A program made the position numbers and the translations under genes. Positions 25,078 to 38,811 of a DNA stretch of 64,000 nt are shown here, in pieces (within the stretch, counting starts at the first letter, position 1; every line of letters starts with the position of its first letter). Below the pieces are notes generated by a model. It made no database searches. It worked only from the letters and a program-made list of their open reading frames with translations, and was not told the DNA's origin. Source of the stretch: Pseudorhodoferax sp. Leaf265 (GTDB taxonomy: Bacteria; Pseudomonadota; Gammaproteobacteria; Burkholderiales; Burkholderiaceae_C); contig NZ_LMMT01000039.1 of assembly GCF_001422365.1 (NCBI RefSeq), positions 186,001 through 250,000 on the forward strand. The letters are read 5' to 3'.

Positions 25078-27525
25078 TCAGAAGCGCCAGGTGGCGTGCA
25101 GGTAGATGTAGCCCTTGGTCTCGTAGACACCGTCGTACGGGAAGCGGCGCGTGCCGATGCCGTAGCGGGTCGAGAAGTCGGGGCCGATGTTCCACTCGTG
25201 CTCGTAGCGCAGGTCGTGAAAGAAATTCCAGCCGTAGTCTTCGCGCATCCAGCCGCCGCCCGGGGCGTGCACATCGCTGAACTGCTTGTAGCTGCCGATG
25301 GTGATGGCGGCGCGCTGGTTGAAGCTCTTGTCGTAGCGCCGCCAGGTCAGCCAGTCGCCGGCCAGCGTGACCGACAGTGCCATGTCACGCGCCGGATTGA
25401 AGTAGATCGCGTCGCGCAGCGTGTTGGCACTCGCGTAGAAGGCCGGCTGCAGGTCCAGCGTCTTGCCGTAGCCGCTGTAGAGCCGCTCGGTCCAGCTGAC
25501 GGCGAGCGACTTGCGGCGGTTGCCGTCGTTGAAGTCGTAGTAGGCGAGGTCGGCCGCGACGCGGCGCGACTCGTTCCACTGGTAGGCCGCGCCGACCAGG
25601 CTCTTGCTGGCATGCAGGTAGCGCGGCGCGTTCAGGTAGTTCTCCGCGTCAGGCATGCGGCCCTTGAGCGGGAAGTCGTTGGTCTGGCTGTCGTGCCGGG
25701 CACGCACCGAGAAATGGTCGCCGAACTGGTGGCTGCCGCTGATGGCCCAGTAGGCGTCGTCGCCGTTGCGCAGGTCCCGGCCCACTTCCATGCTGGCCTG
25801 CCAGTCGCGTCGCGTGATCTCGATGCCCATGCCGATCCGCTCGTGCTTGGCCGAGTTGTCGTCGAAGCTGGCGCGCGCCAGATGGTGGTTGGCGTAGACG
25901 CGCTGGCCATCACCGAACATGCCGCTGTACAGCGTGGATTCCCAAACCAGATCGTTGTTGCCGGCCACATGGCCCTGGCCCAGGCCGCGCGTGGCGCCGC
26001 TGACGAGCAGCGGGCGCTTGCTGCGTTCCCAGGCGCGGACCAGGCGCTGCACGGCAGGGTGTTCGGGGGCGCTGCGTTGCAGGTCTTCGATGGCCGTGCG
26101 GGCCTGGGCGATGTCGCCTTGGCCCCAGATGGCTTCGGCCATGCCCACGCGCGCGCGGATGTTGTCGGGCGATCCGTTCAGCACGGCCTGGAAGCGTTCC
26201 GCGGCTGCGCGGGGCAGGCCGCGCCGCGCCAGCAGTTCGCCCTGGTCGAGCCACAGGCCAGCGTCGTTTGGCAGTTCGACCTGCAGGGCGTTCAGCGCCG
26301 CCTCGGCTTCGTTCAGGCGGTCGGCGAAGCGCATCAGCATGATGTCGGTCCGGCGCGCAGAGACGCTGGCACCGCTGTCACGGAGCTGGTCCTGCGACAC
26401 GGCTTCGGCGGCGGGGAAGTTTTCGGCCTCGACCTCGGCAAAGATCATGCCGGAGCGGGCTGCGGCGTTGGTCGGCTCCTGCTGCAGTACGCGACGGTAC
26501 AGCGCGCGCGCTTCTGCCGGTTGGCGCAGTTGCAGTTGTGCATCTGCCGCGGCCAGCACGACATAGCTGGGCTGAGCGCCCTCGGCCTCGAGTTCTCGGA
26601 ACTGCGCGAGGGCTTCTCCCGCCTGGCCGCGCTGCCGCAGCGCAACAGTCCGGTCGCGGCGCAGGCGCAGCACTACGTCGTTGGCGCCTTGCCGGCGGGC
26701 TTCGTCGATGAGTCTGGTGTTCTCGGCCAGGGCGGCGTCGATGGGCGCGTAGCGCGCCGGCGTGAAGTCGCGGTCCAGCACCTCGATGGCTTCACGGATG
26801 TGGCGGCCGTTGGTGGCCTGCGCGTCGGCCAGCGTCGGCGCGGGAACGGGAGCCGGTGTGGCAGCTGCCACAGGCGCGGGCGCTGCCGGTGAGGCCGCCG
26901 GAGCAGGCGCGGCCACGACAGGTGGCTGCGCGCCCAGGGCCAACAGGCGTTCGCCGAAGGGCCGGGCGCGCTGGTCTTCGCCGCGCGCCTGCAGGGCTGC
27001 GAAGGCCGACTGCAACATGGGCACATCCTGCCGTGCCAGCACCAGCGTGCGACGCAACTGCGCGTCTGCCTGAGCCGGCTTGCCGTCGGCCAGCAGCGCC
27101 AGGCCCGCCCCCAGTGCGGCATCGGCGCTGCGCGGGCGGCGTTGCGCCAGCAGCCCATAGGCCTGGGCTGCGCGCGCACCGTCGTTGCGGCTCAAAGCCG
27201 ACTTGCCGATGGCGGCCAGCACGTAGTCCGGCGTGGAGGCGCCCAGACGCAGCGATCGGCTGCTGGCCATGGCCTCTTCGTGCCGTTCGGCCCAGCTTTG
27301 CACGGCGATCAGGTCGTGCCGCACATCGAGACGGCGCGGGTTCTGCGCCAGCAGATCCTGCAGCGTGGCCAGGGCGCTGTCGTACTGGCCGGCGCGCGCT
27401 TGGGCGATGGCCTGTCCGTAGCGATCAGCCGCCCAACCGGGCAGTGCGCAGCTGGCCAGCAACAGTGCTGCGAGGCAAACCTGCAGGCGTGAGCGGGCGT
27501 GGCGCTGGCTGGGCGCCCGGCTCAT
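25078..27525 (-). CDS. pgaA: Outer-membrane PNAG exporter PgaA
   Basis: PgaA is a TPR–beta-barrel porin that exports partly deacetylated PNAG. The 815-residue product has an N-terminal signal region (VCLAALLLASCALPGWA), a TPR-rich periplasmic part up to about residue 500, interrupted by a Pro/Ala-rich linker at about 200–232, and a C-terminal barrel with alternating aromatic strands ending in HATWRF (terminal Phe, as in porins). E. coli PgaA is of similar length. The start at 27525 overlaps the stop of the PEP-CTERM gene (ATGA), so the two are coupled. A lipobox-like LASC could alternatively make it a lipoprotein. Confidence 0.9.
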   Translation of the reverse strand: MSRAPSQRHARSRLQVCLAALLLASCALPGWAADRYGQAIAQARAGQYDSALATLQDLLAQNPRRLDVRHDLIAVQSWAERHEEAMASSRSLRLGASTPDYVLAAIGKSALSRNDGARAAQAYGLLAQRRPRSADAALGAGLALLADGKPAQADAQLRRTLVLARQDVPMLQSAFAALQARGEDQRARPFGERLLALGAQPPVVAAPAPAASPAAPAPVAAATPAPVPAPTLADAQATNGRHIREAIEVLDRDFTPARYAPIDAALAENTRLIDEARRQGANDVVLRLRRDRTVALRQRGQAGEALAQFRELEAEGAQPSYVVLAAADAQLQLRQPAEARALYRRVLQQEPTNAAARSGMIFAEVEAENFPAAEAVSQDQLRDSGASVSARRTDIMLMRFADRLNEAEAALNALQVELPNDAGLWLDQGELLARRGLPRAAAERFQAVLNGSPDNIRARVGMAEAIWGQGDIAQARTAIEDLQRSAPEHPAVQRLVRAWERSKRPLLVSGATRGLGQGHVAGNNDLVWESTLYSGMFGDGQRVYANHHLARASFDDNSAKHERIGMGIEITRRDWQASMEVGRDLRNGDDAYWAISGSHQFGDHFSVRARHDSQTNDFPLKGRMPDAENYLNAPRYLHASKSLVGAAYQWNESRRVAADLAYYDFNDGNRRKSLAVSWTERLYSGYGKTLDLQPAFYASANTLRDAIYFNPARDMALSVTLAGDWLTWRRYDKSFNQRAAITIGSYKQFSDVHAPGGGWMREDYGWNFFHDLRYEHEWNIGPDFSTRYGIGTRRFPYDGVYETKGYIYLHATWRF

Positions 27526-28454
27526 GCGGCCGACCGCGCGGCCGACAGGCCGCGCCGGCGAATGCCCCACAGCCCCAGCAAGGCGGCGCTGAACAGCGCC
27601 ACCGAGGTAGGTTCCGGCACCTGGTTGTACAGGTTGCCTTCGTCGATGCTCGTCCAGGCGGTGGCGCCGGGGCCGCGCCAGCCCAGGTCGATCACGCCGG
27701 CTTCCAGGCGGTTGAAGTAGGTCATGTCGATGCCGTAGTAGCCTTGTTCCAGGTACAACTCGTCGATGCCGTTCATGGCCAGCAGTTCGTACAAGCCACG
27801 CCCGCTGCTGCCCGCCAGGGTTTCATGCGCCATGCCAAGGCTGGCGTTCAGGCCGGTCAACGTGAAGGTGAAGCCATCATCGGCGAACACGCCGAAATCG
27901 TAAACACCTGCCGCACCCACGTAGAGGTAGCCGGAGAACACGGCCGCATAGTTGAACTCGCCGCCGCAGTGCGCCAGGCTCTGGGCCTCCGTTTGCAGCG
28001 GGCAGCCGTTCGCGCCGCCGACGATGGGGGCCAGCGCACGCTGGTAGTCCTCACCCCAGACACCGTAGGCGCCGCTGGCCTGGGTGTTGTTGTAGATGTT
28101 GTTGGCGTAGCTGACCTGGCCCGTGCTGGTGGCGGTCTTGGTCACGTAGGGATTGCTGCCCGAGACGATGCCCGGGATGTCACCCGTGGACCAGATGCCT
28201 GTACCCCAGCTGTAGGCGCCGATGGCCTGAGTCGTGCCGGTTTCGTCGGTGTAGACCTGGTTGCTGAAGCGCGCATCGTTCTGCACTTTGTACCAAGTGC
28301 CGGCGAGGCCACCGGCCACGCTGCCGGTCGGCGCAGCGCCGGTGATGAGCGGATTCAGCGTGACGGTGGTCGCAGCAGCGGCCGACGACAGCGCCACGCC
28401 TGCGCACAGCAGGGCGATCTTGGACAGCTGCAAGCGAAGGGTGGATTTGCTCAT
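27522..28454 (-). CDS. PEP-CTERM protein with a PA14-like domain, leader gene of the pga locus
   Basis: The 310-residue secreted protein has a signal peptide (residues 1–~27), a domain with a PA14-like segment (GYLYVGAAGVYDFGVFADDG), then the C-terminal sorting tripartite: VPEP at about 284, a hydrophobic stretch (SVALFSAALLGLWG) and the basic IRRRGLSAARSAA. PEP-CTERM proteins are processed by an exosortase (EpsH type) and are linked to exopolysaccharide production. The region between signal and PA14 motif is rich in Asn, Thr, Gly and Tyr. It is first in the locus and its stop overlaps the pgaA start. No exosortase gene is in the window. Confidence 0.82.
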   Translation of the reverse strand: MSKSTLRLQLSKIALLCAGVALSSAAAATTVTLNPLITGAAPTGSVAGGLAGTWYKVQNDARFSNQVYTDETGTTQAIGAYSWGTGIWSTGDIPGIVSGSNPYVTKTATSTGQVSYANNIYNNTQASGAYGVWGEDYQRALAPIVGGANGCPLQTEAQSLAHCGGEFNYAAVFSGYLYVGAAGVYDFGVFADDGFTFTLTGLNASLGMAHETLAGSSGRGLYELLAMNGIDELYLEQGYYGIDMTYFNRLEAGVIDLGWRGPGATAWTSIDEGNLYNQVPEPTSVALFSAALLGLWGIRRRGLSAARSAA

Positions 28455-28512
28455 GTTCAGTACCTAGTAGGGGTTGGTTTGTATGCAGTGAATTGTGGAA
28501 ACTTCTGTGAAA

Positions 28513-28532
28513 TCGACTTGTGAATAAGTCGA
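28513..28532. promoter_or_regulatory. Inverted repeat upstream of the PEP-CTERM/pga operon
   Basis: TCGACTT (28513–28519) and AAGTCGA (28526–28532) form a perfect 7-bp inverted repeat with six spacer bases. It lies 59 bp ahead of the PEP-CTERM start, inside the 222-bp divergent region shared with uvrA, and could be a regulator site or a leader hairpin. No regulator can be named. Confidence 0.4.
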
Positions 28533-28676
28533 CGCTGCGCACTGCTGCGAGGCGTTGCAGACCAGTCTTTCGGAAGACCCGGACGGTCTTTGTGAACATT
28601 TGCACGCTTTCAAGCACGGATCAAAACGCCTTCCTACAATCCCCCGCCCTCCACGTCTGCCACCCTCCAATACGCC

Positions 28677-34388
<5,712 letters not shown>

Positions 34389-35291
34389 CTACTTGTTGTA
34401 GGACTCCAGTGGCTTGTCGTTGGGCTCGCGGAAGAGCTGCTGCAGCGTCTCGCTCATGGCGAGGTTCAGGTTGGCATTCTTCGGCGGGATCGGCGACATG
34501 AACCACTTGGCGTAGAGCTTGGCCGCCTCGCCCGACACCATGTACTTGCGCAGTGCATCGTCCACCGCCTTCTTGAACGCCGGGTCGTCCTTGCGGAACA
34601 GCAGCGCGATGGGCTCGGACGCCAGCGCTTCGCCGACGATGCGAAAGCCCGTGGGATTGCGGCCGTTGGCGATCAGGCCGGCGAGCAGGTTGTCGTCGAG
34701 CACGAAGGCGTCGGCCCGCCCGGATTCCAGCATCAGGAAGCTGTCGAAGTGGTCCTTGCCCAGCACGGTCGGGATCTCGATGTTCTTCGTCTTGGCGTAG
34801 CCGCGCAGCAGCTGCACGGCCGTCGTGCCGGTCGACGCCGCCACGTTGCGCCCGGCCAGTTGTTCGAACGAGGTGATGCCCGAATCGGCCCGCACCGCCA
34901 TGCGCACCTGGCTCACATAGCTCGTCAACCCGAACGCCACCTGCTGCTGGCGCGTGAGGTTGTTGGTGGTGGGGCCGCAGCCGATGTCCACCGTGCCGTT
35001 CTGCACCAGCGACATGGTGTTCTGCGCGGTCAGCACCTTGTAGTCGAGCCTTGCGCCGGGTGCGATCTCCTTGAGCACGTATTCGCACAGCTCGACGTGG
35101 TAGCCGACGAACTTCTCGTTGGCGCCGAGCGCGTAGGCCATGGGTGCGGAGGCTTCCCGCACACCGAGCACCACGGCGCCGGTGGCCTTGATCTTGTCGA
35201 AGGTGCTGGTTGGGGGCGTGCCCTGGGCCGCGGCCGCGCAGGCGAGGGTGGCGATGACAAGGGATGCCGCGGTGCGGTGGAGCTGGTTCAT
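34389..35291 (-). CDS. Periplasmic amino-acid-binding protein, GltI-like
   Basis: Solute-binding protein of the polar amino-acid ABC family, 300 residues, with signal peptide (cleavage about residue 22, AAAQG) and a two-lobe type-II fold. The ligand site shows VVLGVREASAPMAYALG, YHVELCEYV, the CGPTTNNLTRQQQVAFG strand with TNN/R, and SGRADAFVLDDNLL. GltI relatives bind glutamate and aspartate. No permease or ATPase gene is adjacent, so it is an orphan binding protein or serves a transporter elsewhere. It touches the uvrA stop with no gap. Confidence 0.87.
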   Translation of the reverse strand: MNQLHRTAASLVIATLACAAAAQGTPPTSTFDKIKATGAVVLGVREASAPMAYALGANEKFVGYHVELCEYVLKEIAPGARLDYKVLTAQNTMSLVQNGTVDIGCGPTTNNLTRQQQVAFGLTSYVSQVRMAVRADSGITSFEQLAGRNVAASTGTTAVQLLRGYAKTKNIEIPTVLGKDHFDSFLMLESGRADAFVLDDNLLAGLIANGRNPTGFRIVGEALASEPIALLFRKDDPAFKKAVDDALRKYMVSGEAAKLYAKWFMSPIPPKNANLNLAMSETLQQLFREPNDKPLESYNK

Positions 35292-35422
35292 GGCGTGGTC
35301 GGGATGGGTTGGTGCATGCAGTTTGAATGCGCCGTCACCCTAGCAGTGCTGCTGCATACCGTCCATGGCAGAAACGCGGATGCCGCGTGCCGTGCCGGCC
35401 TATTCCGCTGGATGCCCGCGCG

Positions 35423-36322
35423 TCATGGTGTTCCCGCCCCGGGCACGTCAACCGGCGTCGCCCAGACCGCCGCCTCGCGCGCAGCCTGGCGCGCGGCTTC
35501 GTGGAAGTCCGGGGCCACGCACAGGAACAGCGTGCGCCGGTCCGGCCCGCCCAGGGTCAGCGCGAAGCAGCCCATGTTGCCGGTGGGGATCGACTGCAGG
35601 ATCTCGCCGCCCGGCGCCATGCGCACGGCGCGGTGGCCCACGGCGTCGGCGAACCAGACCGCACCCTCGGCGTCCAGCACGGCCCCGTCCGGCGCCGCCT
35701 TCAAGCTGCCCAGCACGGTGGGTACATCGGTCATCGATGGCTGCGGTCCCCACACCGCCCAGTCGCGCCGCGGGCCCAGGCCGCCGTCGGCCTGCACATC
35801 GAAGGCCGAGATGCGGTTGCCCATGGTCTCGCAGACGACCAGGGTGCGGCCGTCGGGTGTCAGCATGGCGCCGTTCGGGAAGTGCAGCCCCTCGGCCGCC
35901 ACCGACACCGTGCCGTCCGGGTCCACGCGCGCAAGCCGGGCCAGCGCCGGTGTGCCGCCGCCCATGAGGTCGAAGCCGAAGTTGCCCACGTAGGCGCGGC
36001 CCTGGCCGTCGACCACCATGTCGTTGGCATGGCCGCCGGCCACGCCCGACAGGTCGGCGTGCTGCACGAGCCGGCCGTCGGCCTCGCGCCGCAGCACGCG
36101 GCGGTCGCGCATGGAGACGACCAGCAGCCGCCCGTCCGGCAGCCAGCCCAGGCCCGAAGGCTGCTGCGGCACCGCGGCGATGGTCTCGGCCCGGCCGTCC
36201 AGGCCGACCGCAATGACGCGCTGCGTGTAGAAGTCCGACAGCCAGAGCCGGCCATCGTGCCAGCGCGGGCCCTCGAGGAAGCTGTAGCCGGCGATCAGTT
36301 CGGAAAAGCGCGGTTCTGCCAT
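35423..36322 (-). CDS. SMP-30/gluconolactonase-family protein
   Basis: Six-bladed beta-propeller of 299 residues, related to gluconolactonases and other lactone hydrolases. Metal-site motifs are visible: YSFLEGPRWHDGRLWLSD (Glu), GHANDMVVDGQGRAYVGN (Asn), and FPNGAMLTPDGRTLVVCET (Asn, Asp). The substrate is unknown. AGGAGA lies ahead of the ATG at 36322. Divergent from the TctC-like gene at 36468; such pairs often belong to sugar-acid or lactone pathways, which is inference here. Confidence 0.87.
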   Translation of the reverse strand: MAEPRFSELIAGYSFLEGPRWHDGRLWLSDFYTQRVIAVGLDGRAETIAAVPQQPSGLGWLPDGRLLVVSMRDRRVLRREADGRLVQHADLSGVAGGHANDMVVDGQGRAYVGNFGFDLMGGGTPALARLARVDPDGTVSVAAEGLHFPNGAMLTPDGRTLVVCETMGNRISAFDVQADGGLGPRRDWAVWGPQPSMTDVPTVLGSLKAAPDGAVLDAEGAVWFADAVGHRAVRMAPGGEILQSIPTGNMGCFALTLGGPDRRTLFLCVAPDFHEAARQAAREAAVWATPVDVPGAGTP

Positions 36323-36467
36323 CGGGTCTCCTGTTCGTGCGCGGCCGGATGCTGCCGCGGGCCGCAGCATCATAGGCAGCGCGCGCCCAGGGACATCACC
36401 GATGCGGGCCGCTGCCATGTGGTGTTGAATGGCGCGCTTTGCATCCGCCACGATGAGAGACCCCTCC

Positions 36468-37448
36468 ATGTTCCGCCGTTCCCTGCTGGGCGCCACCGCG
36501 CTCGCTTCGCTGACCACGCTCGTGGCCCCCGTCACCGCCCAGGCCCAGGCCTGGAAGAACTTTCCCGAAAAGCCGATCAAGCTCGTCATCGCCTTCCCGG
36601 CCGGTGGCCCGACCGACATCACCATGCGCTCGCTGGCCGACAACGCGGCCAAGGTGCTGGGCCACCCCGTCATCATCGAGAACAAGCCCGGCGCCGGTGG
36701 CACCTTGCCCGCGCAGGCCTTGCAGACCGCGCAGCCCGATGGCTACACCATCGCGCAGATCCCGCTGGGCGTGTTCCGCCTGGGCTACACCACCAAGATC
36801 AACTGGGACCCGATCAAGGACATCAGCTACGTCATCAACGTCACGGGCTACGCCTTCGGTGTCGTGGTACCGGCCAACAGCCCGTTCAAGACCTGGGCCG
36901 ATTTCGTGGCCTATGCCAAGGCCAATCCCGGCAAGCTGACCTACGGCTCCACCGGCACGCTGACCAGCCCGCACCTGACAACCGAGATCCTGGCCCAGCA
37001 GGCCGGCATCGAGCTGCAGCACGTGCCCTACAAGGGCAGCGCCGATCTCATGCTGGCCGTGGTCAGCGGCCAGTTGATGGCGGCGGTGGACTCCACGGGC
37101 TTCGCGCCGCAGGTCGAGGCCGGCAAGCTGCGTGTGCTCAACACCTGGGGCGAGAAGCGCCTGCCCAAGTTCCCCGATGCGCCCACGCTCAAGGAGCTGG
37201 GCTACAACATCGTGCAGAACTCGCCCTTCGGCATCGGTGCACCCAAGGGCACGCCACCCGAGGTCGTCAAGCGCCTGCACGACGCCTTCAAGAAGGCCAT
37301 GGAAGAACCCAGCTACGTGGCCACGCTGGCCAAGTACGACATGCTGCCCGACTACAAGAGCACGGCCGACTACACCCAGTTCGCGCAGGACACGGTGGCG
37401 CGCGAGAAGGTCGTCATCGAGAAGCTGGGGCTGGCCAAGCCGCAGTGA
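36468..37448 (+). CDS. Bug/TctC-family periplasmic solute-binding protein
   Basis: The 326-residue protein has a signal peptide (LLGATALASLTTLVAPVTAQA) and the Bug fold: PIKLVIAFPAGGPTDITMR at the start, VIIENKPGAGGTLPAQAL, and HVPYKGSADLMLAVVSGQLM, which binds carboxylate ligands. Ligand unknown; the family binds tricarboxylates, amino acids or aromatic acids. ATG at 36468 follows GAGAGA; ATG at 36453 is an alternative. No TctA/TctB permease genes are near, as is common for Bug proteins in Burkholderiales. Confidence 0.87.
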   Translation: MFRRSLLGATALASLTTLVAPVTAQAQAWKNFPEKPIKLVIAFPAGGPTDITMRSLADNAAKVLGHPVIIENKPGAGGTLPAQALQTAQPDGYTIAQIPLGVFRLGYTTKINWDPIKDISYVINVTGYAFGVVVPANSPFKTWADFVAYAKANPGKLTYGSTGTLTSPHLTTEILAQQAGIELQHVPYKGSADLMLAVVSGQLMAAVDSTGFAPQVEAGKLRVLNTWGEKRLPKFPDAPTLKELGYNIVQNSPFGIGAPKGTPPEVVKRLHDAFKKAMEEPSYVATLAKYDMLPDYKSTADYTQFAQDTVAREKVVIEKLGLAKPQ

Positions 37449-37479
37449 CCGTGGTGGCCTGACGCGGCATCATCGCGTC

Positions 37480-37839
37480 ATGCCCCGTTCCGATTCTTCA
37501 GACTGGCAGGTCGTGCACGTGCATCCGCACGCGCCGGCCAAGCCTGCGCATGGCGCGCCCTGCAACGGCTGCGGCATGTGCTGCCTGCTGGAGCCTTGTC
37601 CGCTGGGCATGCTGCTGTCGCGGCGCAGGCAGGGCGCCTGCGTCGCCGTGCGGTGGGACGATGCCCAGGGCCGCTACCTGTGCGGCGCGCTGAGCGCTCC
37701 GGCCGAGGTGCTGGGCGCGCGCTGGCTGGCGCCGCTGGCGCGGCGCTGGATCGCTGCGGGGATCGGCTGCGATGCCAGCTTCAGCATTGCCGCCGACGCC
37801 GAAGGCGTCACTCCGGCTCGATCCCCGCCGCCCGGATGA
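37480..37839 (+). CDS. YkgJ-like cysteine-cluster protein
   Basis: The 119-residue protein has an N-terminal cysteine cluster CNGCGMCCLLEPC (Cys28, 31, 34, 35, 40) with a further Cys54, the CxxCxxCC arrangement of YkgJ-type proteins thought to hold a zinc or iron-sulfur centre. The remainder is soluble, with a Cys at about position 108. Function unknown. ATG at 37480 is the only good start; no strong ribosome site. Its last 32 bases overlap the end of the convergent TctC gene, which may indicate that the tail is not conserved. Confidence 0.65.
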   Translation: MPRSDSSDWQVVHVHPHAPAKPAHGAPCNGCGMCCLLEPCPLGMLLSRRRQGACVAVRWDDAQGRYLCGALSAPAEVLGARWLAPLARRWIAAGIGCDASFSIAADAEGVTPARSPPPG

Positions 37840-38773
37840 TCTTGCCCCAGCGCTCCAGTTCGCCGAGCTGGAACTTCGCGAGTTCCTCCGGCCCCATGAA
37901 CGCGGCCTCCTGTCCGGTCTTCTCGATGACCTGCTGCACTGCGGGCGCGGCCAGCGCCTCGCGCACCAGGCCGGCCAGTTGCTGCACCACCGGCGCTGGC
38001 GTGCCGGCCGGCGCGTAGAGCGCGTTCCAGTAGCCGAACTCGTAACCCGGCAGCGACTCGTTGATGGCCGGCACCTCGGGCGCCAGCGGCGAGCGCTTGG
38101 GGCTGCTCATTCCCAGGGCCCGCAGCTTGCCGGCCTTGACCTGCGGCAAGCTGGTCGTGAGGTCCACGATCATGAGGTCGATCTGCCCACCCACGAGGTC
38201 CAGCACGGCCGGAGGGTTGGCCTTGTAGGGCACGTAGTTGAACTTCGCGCCCGTGGCCTGCTGGAACAGCTCGGTCGCGATCTGCGCCGACGAGCTGCCC
38301 GAGCCGTAGTTGAGCTTGCCCGGCTGGGCCTTGGCCAGCGCCACGAGCTCGGCCACATTGTTGGCCTTGATCTGCGGGTTCACGACCAGCGCGAGGTAGC
38401 CGCGCGCCAACAACGAGACGGGCGCGAAGTCCTTGATCGGGTCGTAGGCGATCTTCTTGAGCAGGTGCGGGTTGGCCGACTGCGTGGTGTTGGTCGTCAT
38501 GAACAGCGTATAGCCGTCCGGCTGGGCCTTGGCCACGTACTGCGCGGCGATGCTGCCGAAGGCGCCGGCACGGCTCTCCACCACCACGGCCTGGCCCGTG
38601 CGCTTGGTGATCTCGGCGCCCATGGCGCGCGTGAGCCCGTCGGTGGCGCTGCCCGGCGTGGAGCCGATGACGATGGTGATGGGCTTGGCCGGGAAAGCCG
38701 TTGGCTGGGCCGAGGTCAGCGGTGCAATGGCTGCCGTACAGGCGAGCGCGATCAGTGCGCGGCGAATGCGCAT
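37808..38773 (-). CDS. Bug/TctC-family periplasmic solute-binding protein
   Basis: The 321-residue protein has a signal peptide (LIALACTAAIAPLTSA) and Bug motifs PITIVIGSTPGSATDGLTR, VVVESRAGAFGSIAAQYVAK and FNYVPYKANPPAVLDLVGGQIDLM. The STPGSATD stretch replaces the usual PAGGxTD, so ligand contacts probably differ from those in its neighbour at 36468. GGAGA precedes the ATG at 38773. Downstream of, and probably co-transcribed with, the DapA-like aldolase gene, so it may deliver that enzyme's substrate or a precursor; this is inference. Confidence 0.85.
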   Translation of the reverse strand: MRIRRALIALACTAAIAPLTSAQPTAFPAKPITIVIGSTPGSATDGLTRAMGAEITKRTGQAVVVESRAGAFGSIAAQYVAKAQPDGYTLFMTTNTTQSANPHLLKKIAYDPIKDFAPVSLLARGYLALVVNPQIKANNVAELVALAKAQPGKLNYGSGSSSAQIATELFQQATGAKFNYVPYKANPPAVLDLVGGQIDLMIVDLTTSLPQVKAGKLRALGMSSPKRSPLAPEVPAINESLPGYEFGYWNALYAPAGTPAPVVQQLAGLVREALAAPAVQQVIEKTGQEAAFMGPEELAKFQLGELERWGKIIRAAGIEPE

Positions 38774-38811
38774 GGCGTTGTCTCCGTTGAAGTGAAAGGA
38801 ATGGCGGGCGT

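Noticed and set aside
28455-28676. LexA (SOS) box ahead of uvrA
   Set aside because: No CTGT-N8-ACAG or close variant was found in the intergenic region.
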